A stretch of DNA of 64,000 nucleotides, taken from the NCBI GenBank assembly GCA_018697195.1, contig CM031859.1, forward strand, positions 55,963,207-56,027,206. The letters are read 5' to 3'. The notes beneath the pieces were generated by a model. That model was not told where the DNA came from. It was given only the letters and a program-made list of their open reading frames with translations, and did no database searches. Position 1 is the stretch's first letter. Every line of letters starts with the position of its first letter. This stretch comes from Certhia americana (lineage: Eukaryota; Chordata; Aves; Passeriformes; Certhiidae). The position numbers and the translations under genes were made by a program. Below are positions 53,201 through 64,000 of this stretch, piece after piece.

Positions 53201-54021
53201 CCAAAGTGTTTTTCACAGGACAGCCAGACATTACCGTTCAAGTCAGTTTAAATATCTGAATGCAGGTTTCTTTGGTGTTTTTGCTTCTTAAGCTGCTACT
53301 TGCTTGATGCTTTAAGCCTGTATGTTTTCTAAAAGTGATTAAGAAGTAAAGTTTTCTGATACTAATTGGGATATATTTCTAGACTAAGACTATTTTAAAT
53401 CATGAAAACTTTTTAAAGATGAAATAGAAATCACAAGACAAATGACAGTATATTTGTTAATCACTTTCTTGAAAGAAACATGCAACATCTTCACGATAGT
53501 TTTTCTAGTACAAAAGTGTTCAATTTTCTTACACTGGTGGTTAAGAAATAAACCACTGAATTTATTTTTAAAAAAAATCGCAGGATGAAAAATCCATTTT
53601 CCTTACAGATTGTCCTCTTATATAGTATGAGGATAGTAAAATCTATAGAAAACCATCTTGGAAAAGTTAAAGAAGGTTGATAGAACGTTCTGTAGCATCC
53701 AAGAACTTGTACTTTAGTCAATTTGGATGTGACTGTAAGACCCTGTCTCAGTTCATCAGTTGAAAAGTTTTGAAAGGCCATTGTATTCGCTGGGGATTAG
53801 AGAATATCTCAGCTTTTGGTGAATAACTTTACCCTAGAACTAAGAAACTGTTATTGATAAAACTACTGTCAAACAAGAGAACCCTAGTAAAAAGTTTACG
53901 CTTCTTTGGGGTTATCTAGGTTCCTGATTTTTATTTATTTATATATAATGTATATTATATGTATATATACTCACAAATGTGTTTGTATTTAAATGGTTGT
54001 GGTTGTATTGGCAGTCTTTTT

Positions 54022-54050
54022 TTTATAGGGTTCTTAAAGAACCCTATAAA
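54022..54050. repeat. Perfect 14-bp inverted repeat with 1-nt centre
   Basis: TTTATAGGGTTCTT (54022-54035), one A, then AAGAACCCTATAAA (54037-54050) form a near-complete palindrome. A related half-site, AAAGAACCTGGGTTCT, follows directly and forms a smaller imperfect palindrome. The element lies in an AT-rich intron-like stretch, just after a TATATA-rich segment (53940-53970). It could be a template-switch product or a protein-binding palindrome. Confidence 0.7.
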
Positions 54051-54891
54051 GAACCTGGGTTCTCAGGCAGTTGAAATGGAGTCCTTTGACTCTGGAGGAT
54101 TTGAGGCTGGGGAAACTTCCATGCTAAGTGGAAAGCAGGATGGTAGTTATCGGTCACTTTGCATTTCACTTTTGCTTAATTTACAATCTGAAGTACAGTC
54201 AGGTTGTTGGGCATTTGAATGTTACAGCTGTTACAGTCTGATCACAGGAACTTGGTGAGACTACTCATGTATTTCCTTCTTCAGATTCTTAGAAATGTTA
54301 GTGGAGACTGTTCTGTGTTTTCAATTACTGAAAAGAAAAACTAAGTGAAGGAAATAAAATTGTTGCTGTAGTTATCACTCAGTGGTACCAAAAGAAAAAA
54401 ATATACTCTTTTAGCCCGTGAAATTGCCTGTAATGTTAATTTATTCCTGTAAAGATAGCATGGAGAAGGCAAATACATTGATCTTTTATTAAAAGAAAAT
54501 TTCAGATGGTATAGTTTTTTGTATTTAAAAAAAATCTGTAGAAGAACATTATGCCCCATTAGCAAGACTGAATTGATGGCATTACTGTTGAAGTTGAAAG
54601 TAGACCAGCTTTTTTTAAATGGGTTTTTGAAATATAAAATTTTGCCTGTTTGTGATTTGGTTCATCTAGACCAAATTAACTTGGACACTTAGCAGGGACT
54701 CTCATTTATTCTGGCATAAGAACAAGCATTGGGCAGAGCTTACTGGTCTCAAAAAACTGGTGATGGTAAGAGGCCTCTGTAGTGTTCCCAGCCAGCTGAA
54801 TGCCTGAGGTATTTTGCCATACAGGAAATCAATTGCAGCTGAATGTGCACTGTTTCTACTTCCAAGTATATAAACAGGCCTTAGGATGATT

Positions 54892-54915
54892 AAAAAAAAA
54901 AAAAAAAAAAAAAAA
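54892..54915 (+). repeat. Poly-A tract, 24 bases
   Basis: A simple A run inside the presumed long first intron. A shorter A run is present near 56919-56932. Neither is joined to a recognised retrocopy. Confidence 0.95.
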
Positions 54916-55920
54916 GAAAGATATTAAATAGTTTCTTGAAAGTTCAGAACAGGAACATTTGATGTTCAGTTTCTGTGGATTCTTCACTGTCACCTTTGGC
55001 TCAGTCTGTGGCACAGAAATAGCACAGAAGGAGAAGTGAATTAATGTTGGATAGTCTAGAAGAGGGAAATGCAAAGCAATGTCTTAGAGAAATGAAAATA
55101 ATAGAAAAAGGTATCCTTGTTCAGTTCCAGTTGATATTCTGCTGAGACTGGGAGGAGTTACAAGTTTAGCAGAGGGAATAAGTTCTTTGCCTTGTTAAAT
55201 CAAACATCCTACATTTTTAGGCTTGAAGGCAGGCTAATAAATTTTGCGAGGAAAAGCTGCACAGCAGTTCTACCTAAATAGCTGGTTTTTGTGAAGTGGT
55301 AGGAGAAACATTATTTTTGTTCAGATATTTATCATGCTTTGTTGACCTTGTGAAAATACCTAGATTTGATGGAGGTACCAGGCAGATCACAGTGACCCAT
55401 GTCTCTGATGTACTTTATAGGCCACTGATGTTGCTTACCATGGAAGTGAGGGCTCATTTGTGTAGAGGTTTCCAGGCATTAAAGATATTTAAGTTGAAAA
55501 TCAGCTCTAGCAATTTCCAGAAGGAGTGTGGCCTGAAGCCCTTGGGGTTTAGAGCTTGAGAACCCAGCAGTACTTCCTTGCTCCAGCACAGGCATACAGC
55601 TCAACCATAAGCAAGCTGTCTGGTCTAGATTTTTAAAGATATGTAGGTAGGCAGAGGTGGTAAAGGCTCTTAATGGGATTTTCAGAATCACATTAGTGTC
55701 TAATTCCTATTCAAAATCTGACTCCTTAGCTTGTCTGAACTGGATTCAGCCCGTGCTATGTTTTATTCAGTGGCTCTTTAGGACAGAACAGGAGGTATAC
55801 ATATGGCGACTTAGGGGGAATAAAATAAACAGAGGTGTGCCTAGACCCCTGCTGAGCTGCACAGCTGAACTCCCTTTTATCCTTTCTCTAATTCTGTAAT
55901 TTCCACCCTCCTTTCTGCAG

Positions 55921-56005
55921 AATGCCAGAGATTCAACGGAGGAGAGGGAAAGTGACTCCGTTTTGCCCAACGTAACGGTGATATATTTGATGAGTGCTCT
56001 ACCAA
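55921..56005 (+). other. Candidate 85-nt internal exon
   Basis: An acceptor with a pyrimidine-rich lead (CCACCCTCCTTTCTGCAG, ending 55920) is followed 85 bases later by the donor CCAA|GTAAGT (GT at 56006). The enclosed sequence keeps four CpGs, with two ACG trinucleotides in CAACGTAACGG, in a region otherwise depleted of CpG, which suggests selective constraint. One frame is open throughout (it begins NARDSTEERE and later has an NVT sequon). An ATG at 55922 in another frame reaches a stop after 17 codons. Length is 1 modulo 3. No in-frame start exists in the candidate first exon, so it may be a second 5' UTR exon or belong to another isoform. I do not recognise the peptide. Confidence 0.5.
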
Positions 56006-58452
56006 GTAAGTTTTTTTTTTTTTACTATTATTATGACTTTTGGTTTTTAAACTTTGTTTTAAATGCGAAATGGTGTTTGGTGTGCCTCTGACTGAGGGGA
56101 TTACCACTGGTATACAGTAAACGTGCGTCAGGTTAACCATGAGGCTGCTTAGTATGCAAATCCACAGTAGGTCACTGTGCTGAACAGGCCTGGCATGTGG
56201 GTTAGCCAAGAGAGAGGGGGTTACCCATGTAGGGTTTTATGCTAATTAAATCAGATTTTGGGGGGGGCACCTAATGAGTTAGGGGAGTTTCAGTTTTAGC
56301 CCTTGTTTCTGAAACTGAGGTTTTGCTAAAGATCTATAGCTGGAATTTATTCGGTTGCGTGATTCTCTCCCTTTGGAAGTAAAAGTGCTGCTTAGATGGA
56401 GATACAATGGTTCTCCCTATGGGGATGGAGAGATCCAGTACAACTTCATTCTCCTGAGATTTCCTAGGTTAGTCTGTCATTTTAGTTTATTTTTTAATTA
56501 TTTAATTTTGTTTATATAATCTCACTGCCTGGAAGTCTTGGAGCATTTAGGGAATGTAGGACAAGCAGGTTTACATGCCGTGGAAATGTAACCTGGTTGC
56601 AGTAGCTGATTTCATTCATTTGATTATCTGAAACAAACTGACATTCCAGAAAATTTCACAATAGGGCTGAAAGGAGATTCTACAGAAAATATTAAATAAA
56701 AGAGCTTTAGGTAAGATTCCTTTTCTCCTCTCCTACAAGAAACATTCCTGGTGGCAATATAAAGGAATCTTTTCTTCTCTCGGAAAAAGCAGACTTTCAG
56801 TGGCTAACAACTCAGACACTGCTGTTTGGAAAACTTGAAGCTTTATAGATAATCTATTTCACTCCTTCCAGTGCTAATGTTGAAACCAGTGTAGCATAGA
56901 TGAGTTCATAATTGGAAAAAAAAAAAAAAAAGTTGTTTTGTTAGCTGCCACCCTGACTTCTGTCACCTGCAGAGGGAATACTAATAGGCTTTATTAGACC
57001 ACTTATTAATAATATTTATTCTTTTACCCTACTGATAGTGGTGCTTGTAATATAATTTTGTAGTATGTATTTATGATCCAATTGTGTTCAAATGTTTATG
57101 AAATTTTAGGAGAATGGCAATTTTATTTTGTCTCCAACGCTTTGAGATTTTGTAACTGTAATAGACACTTGCAGGACTGCATAGCATTCGACGGAAGTTT
57201 ACATCTGATGAGCATTAGTGAGATCTTACTTTCCTTTGGATCCAAGGGAGAACAGTCTCTGTAAGCAGAAAAGCATTTTGTGGAGGCTGCAAGAGGAAAG
57301 ACCAGAAATTCCTCTCCAGTGTTTTCCAAAAATAGCAAGATTTGAATAAGGTTGCATGTTTTAGAATGCGTTAGAGAAAAATAATTGGAATGACCTAAAT
57401 TCAGTACACTAGTTTTCTGTTTTATTTGCTAATAGTTAATTACTAGCATACTTTTTTCTTCCACAAGTATGAAGGGGCTGTACATTCCCATCTTCCACAC
57501 AGGAAATAATTCTATTTATTTAGCTTGAAGTTTGTGCATATCCAAATGCATGCAAAGTATTTGCCTAGTGACCTTAGAGTGAATTATTTGCAAACTCTCC
57601 CCCTTCCCTGATCTTCATTTCAAGTGTGCTGCTTGGCCTTGGCTTTGAGTTGCAGTGGCATTTGCTGTGTTTTCATGATGAACAGAAAAGCTAACCAGAC
57701 CATCAGACATAACCTCTTTTCTGAAAGTGGAAATAATATGTATTGTGCCTGTGGCCTGAGATAGAGAGGATTTCCTAAGATTCTCTGGGATCCCTGGCAG
57801 ACAAGCATTCACTGTGAAGTGCTTCAAAAAATTGTTGTGTCAACAGAACTGTAGTGTGTGGGAATGTATCAACTAAGGGGATAAGGCATTCAAGGACTAG
57901 ATGAAGTGCATATAGTAAGGAATTAATTTTGTGGGAAAAAAGAAGAAACATTTGAGGACTGGTGTTCCATGAAAGGAAGAGCTTAGTGGTTTAGGCAGAT
58001 ACAGCTTTGAGGGACAGATGTTGAATCTTACCAAATAACCAGTGGTAATTTAGCCAAATTTGCTTTAAATGTCAGGCTTAAATCTGAAACTTCTAAGACT
58101 ATTTTCATTCAGAAAAGCTTTTGGGGTGGTTGGAGAATTGTTTTATGATTTTTTTTTTCTATTTTGCTATCATCCATTTGACTTATGTAACAATATTGTT
58201 TGTTTTGAATTATTTCAATAAGTTGGTGGTTTTATATATATAATATATCTTAAGGATTAAAATGGGCTTCAGCATCTATTAAATCGTAACACATTGTAGC
58301 AGAGAAGGAAACATTAGATCAATATACTTTATTCTGACAATTGAGTTTTAATATAGAGTGTGTTTATGCTAAAAGTCAATACATTAAAAAAATTCCTCGA
58401 GTATCTGCGCATCACTGAGTGCTTTGTTTAGGTCATTCCTTTAGTGGTGTGA

Positions 58453-58490
58453 GGGCTTGCAAATCTGTGTGGGGCTTGCAAATCTGTGTG
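58453..58490 (+). repeat. Perfect tandem duplication, 19-bp unit
   Basis: GGGCTTGCAAATCTGTGTG occurs twice back to back (58453-58471 and 58472-58490). The copies are identical, which points to a recent slippage or duplication event. Confidence 0.95.
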
Positions 58491-58690
58491 GGGGTGGAGA
58501 GGAATGACTCTATGCCCACGTATGAGCTTTTCTGTAAGTCGGGTCTATTTTTGGTATGCAGTGAAGTAGAGGTACAGAGGAAAAATAAGGGTTCAGTCGC
58601 AATGTGAAGGCCTGTAAAAGCTTTCCTATTGTGGGAAGTGCCTACCAAGCTCTTAGAGCTGTTGCATTAGTGTCCATGGGAATATTCGGG

Positions 58691-58745
58691 GTTTAATTTA
58701 GCATGCTAGATTAGGGCCTAATACCTTAATTAAGGCTAACGTTTT
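58691..58745. promoter_or_regulatory. AT-rich palindromic cluster, possible conserved enhancer
   Basis: TAGCATGCTA (58699-58708) and the 12-bp perfect palindrome CCTTAATTAAGG (58724-58735) lie within 40 bp, flanked by GTTTAATTTA and TTAGGGCCTAATA. TTAATTAA is a homeodomain-type core. The segment lies in the presumed first intron. It might be a conserved non-coding element, but only alignment can show that. Confidence 0.28.
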
Positions 58746-58860
58746 TAATAAGTTTCCTGCAAACCCTTTGTGGCTGACTACAGTTGTGGAACAGACATAA
58801 TATAAAGCCCATCTCTAGAGTTTTCTGTTGTTGGCAGTTTTATGAAAGCTGTCATTCTAT

Positions 58861-58902
58861 TTCAGAGCGATGAAGCTGACCAGCAAACATAATCTTTAAC
58901 GG
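58861..58902 (+). other. Weak candidate small exon
   Basis: The acceptor-like sequence TCATTCTATTTCAG ends near 58865 and is followed by about 36 bases and a donor-like GGTAGGA. The short segment contains ATGAAGCTGACC and then meets a stop. The pyrimidine tract is weak, and joining it to the 55921-56005 candidate in that exon's open frame gives an immediate stop. It is listed only because it lies on the same strand as the other exon candidates. Confidence 0.15.
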
Positions 58903-61304
58903 TAGGATCCACAGATCTGACTAACTTCTTAAAAATATTAACCCAAATAATTCCTGCAAGTGATGTTTTGACATTCTGTGTACCTAGTAAATTTAGATTA
59001 ATGTTTTTATAAAAATTGGTGATAACTGTTTCAGAAAAGGCTTTGTTAATTGATAAAACAGTTTTTCCAGATAGAGACTGCCTAATTTTCTTGTCAGTTC
59101 CTGTGTTTGGGATTTTCTGCTGTGAAAAGGGGTAAAGGAATTGTCTGAAAAAATTCAGAAATAATATAATTAGGATTTTGTATAATTTGTAGACAAAGTG
59201 ATTTATTTTTTAAACATTTGTATATATAAAGTGTTGAACAAAAATTCTTATATGTATTTTCTAAAAAATCCAAAGAAACAAGCTCCCTCAGCCTGTCTGC
59301 TTTCCCCCCTGCCACACTTGCTCAGGGCGGTCAGTCCTTTCCCGATGCCATCTCCTATTGTTGTGGTCAGATGACCAAGGAGAAGTGTATGCTTCCTTTT
59401 GTGTCCTGTAGATAGGGGTTCTTAATTGATGACTGCTGCTTTCTTTCTGGCAGAAAGGAAATGAATGGGCAGTTGTGATTATAGCACATCTGTTGTTTTC
59501 TGGTGAGCATCCTGTACAGCAGTGAAACTGTCTTGAAGACTACAAGACTACTAACGACTCTTTTATTTTTTTATTATTTTTTTTTGTTTGTTTCTTGTCC
59601 CATTCAGGACTAGTTAATAGAGAGGGTACAGGTGACAGTATTGTTCCTTTATTCACAGGTGTAGCACAAAGCAGCAAAACAATTTGCACACTGGAAGAAA
59701 ATAGCTTGCTTTTCAAACAAGTGTATTTTACACATGTGCACATGCACACACAGAGTCTTACAAAATCTTCAGGGATGCGCTATGTATTGATTGCATGTGA
59801 GTCCTGTCTTCATAATTGACTGCATTGTAGATTTACCCCTCCAAAATCAAGCTGGAAATGGCTACCTTTGGGGAAGGGGAGAAATAAGATAGCATTCGTA
59901 CCAAGGACCCAAAAGCTGAAACATTCACACAGCTTTCACTACAATTTCCAAGATGCCATTTGTACATCTGTGATACTATTGTTCAGCTCCTGCTTGATAT
60001 GTTGCAGCATAGCTCTGGGGAACATAGTGCTGAGGAACAAACTGGGGAGTTCTGTAGTGTGCTTCTGCTCTTCCAGAGAGGAGGTTTGGCATGTATGGAG
60101 CTCCTTACTTGGCTTTATAGATGACAGGGAAAGAAGTTCTGGGGACAGATGAATGAGACATGTGAATGAGATGAATAGACAGGTGAACTATTGGAAAGTG
60201 TCTGGCCTGAGAGAAGAATGGGAATTGATGCTGTGGAAGACTAATGTTCTGGAGAAATGATTGAGGGAGGCCAGTAAAGCAGCTGGATGAAGTAGGTTAT
60301 GGTAGCAGAGTATACCACAGCTTGTCCCTTCCATCAAACCAGCCATAATTTTTCCACAGCTTTTTAACTCTTGTATTTTAAAGATGTGAAAGTGGTATGC
60401 ACTCTATGCAAACTGATCAGGAGTGTGCCTTGACCGTTTTGTTCTCTTACTGTGCAAAGTACTTGAAAAACCATTAATTGAAAGAGCTCAATTAAATCTC
60501 AATTCTTACCACTTATTTAGTTGTTCTTTGTTCCTTTCTTTTCTTTCATCCTGTTTAATTGCACCATTTCTTGTAAGCAAGGTGCCAGTACTCTGCTGCT
60601 TTTGCACAGAATAAACACATTTGTAGTTAAACTAACAGAGTTTATGTTGGGCTTGGAATGCAACTGGTTAACTCTAGTCAGTGGACTGGGTAGTGCTGCC
60701 GACTTCCTTGGGGGATTTTCATGCATATTGGATCAAATTGTTGGGTTCTTTTAGCCCTTTCTTGTCCTTGCAATCCTGAGAGCTGCTCTGTCCCTGTGCT
60801 CTTAGGAGGGGATCCCTTAACAAAGGGTATGTTGAGATGTGCAACTTTCTATCCATAGGATGCTGTTTAGCTGGGAGCTTACAGCCTTCCTTAAGCTAAA
60901 CAGGGTTTTCAAATAACAAATGTGCCTGGCCACTAGAGATGGGAAAAGTGAGCAAGAGCATTCTGTGCTGTTAGGTGCACACCAACATTTTAAACATTGA
61001 GTCTATCCCCATAGGATTTCAGAATTATCTTACATCCCTTTGCAAGCATTATCGTGTGGCTAAATATTAGTCATGGCAAATGCCAAATAGTACAGGGAAA
61101 AACCTGCAGAATCATTCCAAATTTATTTGTTCAAGTTTTTGTAAATTAGGTGTCTCTTAATATATTGAGCTTTAAAAGGACTGCATTATTAAGAAACATA
61201 GTTTGAGCTTTTTACAAATTCTAAGCACTACATTGGTAGATAATTCTGTACCACTTGAATTACTTGTGAGAAACACTTGAATATTTGTGTGATAATGTAT
61301 ACAA

Positions 61305-61375
61305 ATTACTATTTAATTTTTTAATAATTAATTAAAAAATTAATAATGATAATAATAATTAAAATAATTAATAGT
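61305..61375. repeat. TTAATTA-rich low-complexity stretch
   Basis: An almost purely A/T segment dominated by TTAATTAATT and AATAATAATT units, partly self-complementary. It is low-complexity DNA with no gene signal. Confidence 0.85.
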
Positions 61376-62779
61376 TTTATTACTATTCAAAACTAAGAGT
61401 TTGCTAAGATAATTTTATTATGGAATCTTGGCTTTGGGAACAGATGTGGCTTTTTTTATCATGAGTTTAAGATGCAATATGTGACTTAGAGCATGACTAT
61501 AAATTGTTTTATGGAATTTCAAAGACAGCTCTTCGAGTATGTATGCATTAATGACTATGCACACAAGCCAAAATCCTATTAAAAGTTAAAAATACTTCTT
61601 CCATTGAGGCAGATATTCATTGAAGCTTGATACATAGCTCTTCAGTAAGAGAAACTTCAACAAGACCTTCAACCTCTAAAAGAAAGATTAGCTACTGCTT
61701 TTATCAGCACGGACATCACTTTGAAGAAACTGAACATCTGGTTTCCTTCTGGGAGAATTATGTTCTGTCCACTTGACCCTTTGTAAAAGTAAATATTTTC
61801 ATTAGTTATGTTATGTAGCAATTTGAAAAAAAAATTAATACATGAAAAAAGCCCCAACCTTTGCATATTTAGCTTCAGTTACAGATGTGCAATACATCAA
61901 ATGATCTTACGTTCTTGATTCATGAGTTTCTATTGTACTAAAAATTATCCCGGTATGGAATTTGTAAGAGACATAACTATGACTTTCCTTTTTCTTTGTT
62001 TTTCTTTTTATAAGAAAATACTTCTTTTTCTCCCTTGCTGCCTTGTCCCCTCCCAGAATTATGTTTGTCAAACCACAGACATTTCTGCCCTTGCTCCTTT
62101 CCTTCAACTATGGCTGTAAACTGTACTTCCAGGGTAAATCCACATGGACTATATTTGTTTACCACATAATTTAAACATGTAAAGTTACTTAGGAAAATAG
62201 TTGTATATTTTGACTGTGATCAAATAGAGGTTAAGGTTTATTGGAGATGTAGATTCTAATCCTGTTTTCAAGGTAGAATAGAACAGACCTCAATATCATA
62301 GCTGTTATATTTGTTTCTTCTATGTTGAAATACATTTCTTAGGAAAAATGCCCTCCGTGCATCAAAGGTATAAGCACAAATGTTGCTTGTTTTGTGCTGC
62401 TATGAGAGTGAGTGGGTATCTTTAAAAACACACACCTTTTAACTAACAAAAGGCATTGGACTTAATGATTAAAATCAAGAAATGATTTTACAAGTCAAGC
62501 CAGTTAGAAGTTTTTCAGCCAAAAATATGTTGTTGGAAAATTTATTGACAACAGAACATTTCACATGAACAGTTTTCAACAAAACTATCAGCAAGAGAAG
62601 TTTTTCAGATACAGGATTGTAAGAAAACCTGTTTCAGTTCATTGGAAAAATAACAATGTAACTTAAGTGAATACTGTCTCTTGGGAAAATTCTGACTCAA
62701 TTATATTTTTTATTTGAGTTATAGTCCTTCAATGATCTCTACCTCTTTCTCACAAGGAGCATGGCCATTCTCAAAATTC

Positions 62780-62802
62780 TACTTTTTATTTTTCAGGTAA
62801 GT
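62780..62802 (+). other. Juxtaposed acceptor/donor, candidate recursive (ratchet) splice site
   Basis: A pyrimidine-rich run ending TTTTTATTTTTCAG (62783-62796) is followed at once by the perfect donor GTAAGT (62797-62802). An acceptor whose next bases are a donor is the hallmark of recursive splice sites described in long introns of fly genes and of vertebrate neuronal genes. The position, about 18.6 kb downstream of the candidate first-exon donors, suits removal of a long first intron in steps. A further GTAAGT at 63117 could define the short-lived recursive exon, which would then be 320 nt long. Chance occurrence is possible. Confidence 0.4.
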
Positions 62803-63269
62803 GTGGGAAATATAGCTTCCTAGTTGATTCTAGTTTACTTATGTTCATTTTAAAAAAAATTGTTCAATGGGAAAGAGTCTTCCATTGATTTAATGGAAAC
62901 TTGCTGACAAATGGTAGCTATGACATGACTCAAGTCATGACAAATGATTCCCTCTGTTTCCTTTTAATTCCCAATTTGACATGTATCAAAATCTGCTGGT
63001 GACTTATCAGCGAAGTCAAGACCTACTCCAAATTCTTATAAATTTGATTTGTCCCATTTGTTGTTGTTATTATTATTATGATTGGACTAAACTGTGTTGC
63101 TTATGCAATAGGCAATGTAAGTGCCTGTCTCTTTACTGGATGTGCCAGTGTTGAGGGTTTATTACTCTTCAGGGTGAAGCAAAGCCTTTCAAAAATTATG
63201 CTATCACAGTGGACAGCTTTTGATCAAGTGGGTTGCAGGGTAATTGAGCAATGCTTGTGCCAAATCTGT

Positions 63270-63950
63270 CTAGGATCTAAACCAAAACCACAGAGTTTTT
63301 GTGTTTATTTTGGGAATAGGTTCACAGTTGTACATTTGCCTTGTACAGCAATATTTATGAGAAATGACACTGAAGTGGACTTTAAACAGCACATTATAAT
63401 ATAAAATGTTACTGTGTCTCTGAAGCACATCTGGTAATGCAGGATGTAAAGCTATTAATTTGGTCAGGACAATGAGTTCTTTATGAATTGGGGCTAGCCC
63501 ATTGAAATGAGTTTGTTCCTGAATTAATGATGATGGAGGGAGGGGAATTTGGAGTAATGACCATCTGCTGGGTTGTTGATGTCCAGCAGGCTTTAAGAGA
63601 CAGAGTGACGCCTGTGGTAACATGCTTGGGCAAATCTTAATATCTGTACTGTTACTAGGCATAGAACAAGGAAACAAAAGATGGGTGAAACTATAAAATT
63701 TAGGTAATTTTTGTGTGAGTGAGAGGACTGTCTTCTGGGGGTTGAAGCTTACTATTATTCTCCATTCCTGAGAAGAGCTTAATTTGATTCCCCCACCGAC
63801 CAGGAGAGATGGGAGGCAAAAAAACCAAATGCTTTTTACTCTGGGGACTGGAGGAGCCCCACACAAATGCTGTTGAGCTTCATCTCCTGTGGTGCAACAG
63901 TGCATATGTAATAAACTGAGTCTCCAGCTCTTCATCTCTTTGCTACTCAT
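63270..63950 (-). other. Long unexplained open frame, 226 codons, probably not a gene
   Basis: This is the longest open frame in the window, starting at 63950 on the minus strand. At a stop frequency near 6 percent of codons, a run of this length is not expected in 64 kb, so it is recorded. Against a gene are the absence of any recognised domain, a Leu/Ser/Pro/His/Cys-rich composition typical of antisense AT-rich DNA, poor codon texture and no CpG island at its start. The overlapping plus-strand sequence looks like ordinary intron or a conserved non-coding element. It could also be a decayed retrogene. Confidence 0.12.
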
Positions 63951-64000
63951 TCCATGTACCTAATTGCTTCCCAAGATGTAGTTTAACTGCCAGGAACACT

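Larger units (their letters stand above)
44209..55920 (+). other. Presumed first part of a long first intron
   Basis: Downstream of the CpG island the sequence returns to AT-rich, CpG-poor intron texture. It holds a TTCACTCGTCTC-type short duplication near 44,710, a (TTCC)n run near 48,680, overlapping 121- and 116-codon ORFs at 51.03-51.40 kb and a 131-codon ORF at 51.5-51.9 kb, without domains, and the 54.03-kb palindrome. A segment at 47132-47217 is bounded by CCATTCCAG and GAG|GTACC with one open frame, but its splice signals are modest. Confidence 0.5.
56006..64000 (+). other. Presumed continuation of the long intron
   Basis: AT-rich non-coding DNA with the 19-bp duplication, the 58.7-kb palindromic cluster, the ratchet-like site and the unexplained 226-codon antisense frame. 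No further exon with good signals at both ends was found before the window ends, so any coding exons lie to the right. Confidence 0.5.

Noticed and set aside
1..64000. Prokaryotic-type systems, CRISPR arrays or operons
   Set aside because: There are no directional long ORFs with ribosome-binding sites and no regularly spaced repeats, and the bird-type CR1 and SINE copies fix the sequence as vertebrate.

Overview
This window looks like vertebrate nuclear DNA, most likely from a bird and probably a passerine. It is AT-rich, CpG-depleted and intron-like, with no operons and no long protein-coding genes. Two partial CR1 LINE 3' ends (about 16292-16658 and 42392-42622, plus strand) carry the avian CR1 tail. 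A minus-strand SINE (about 21495-21630) joins a tRNA-Ile-like head to a CR1-like tail, the architecture known from songbird TguSINE1-type elements. There is no sign of prokaryotic, plasmid or phage content and no CRISPR array.

Layout. Positions 1 to about 15,500 are non-coding, with homopolymers, a possible solo LTR near 9.4-9.8 kb and small duplications. A compact CpG island lies at about 15,530-16,010. From 16 to 43.3 kb the sequence is again non-coding: the CR1 and SINE copies, a (TAA)n microsatellite, MIR-like remnants and AT-rich, homeodomain-site-rich segments, one of which holds a perfect 14-bp inverted repeat (27412-27445). The dominant feature is a strong CpG island at about 43,370-44,470. 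It reads as a plus-strand promoter and first, probably untranslated, exon ending at one of two donors 14 nt apart (after 44146 or 44160). Downstream to 64 kb is best read as the long first intron of that gene. It contains one well-formed candidate internal exon (55921-56005) and a juxtaposed acceptor/donor (62796/62797) that fits a recursive-splicing (ratchet) site.

I could not name the gene. No open reading frame here has a recognisable domain, and most are explained by chance or by GC-rich composition. The longest, 226 codons on the minus strand at 63270-63950, is longer than expected by chance but lacks other coding evidence. I see no new multi-gene system. The observations most worth a second look are the ratchet-like splice site, the CpG-retaining exon candidate, the second CpG island and several palindromic AT-rich elements.
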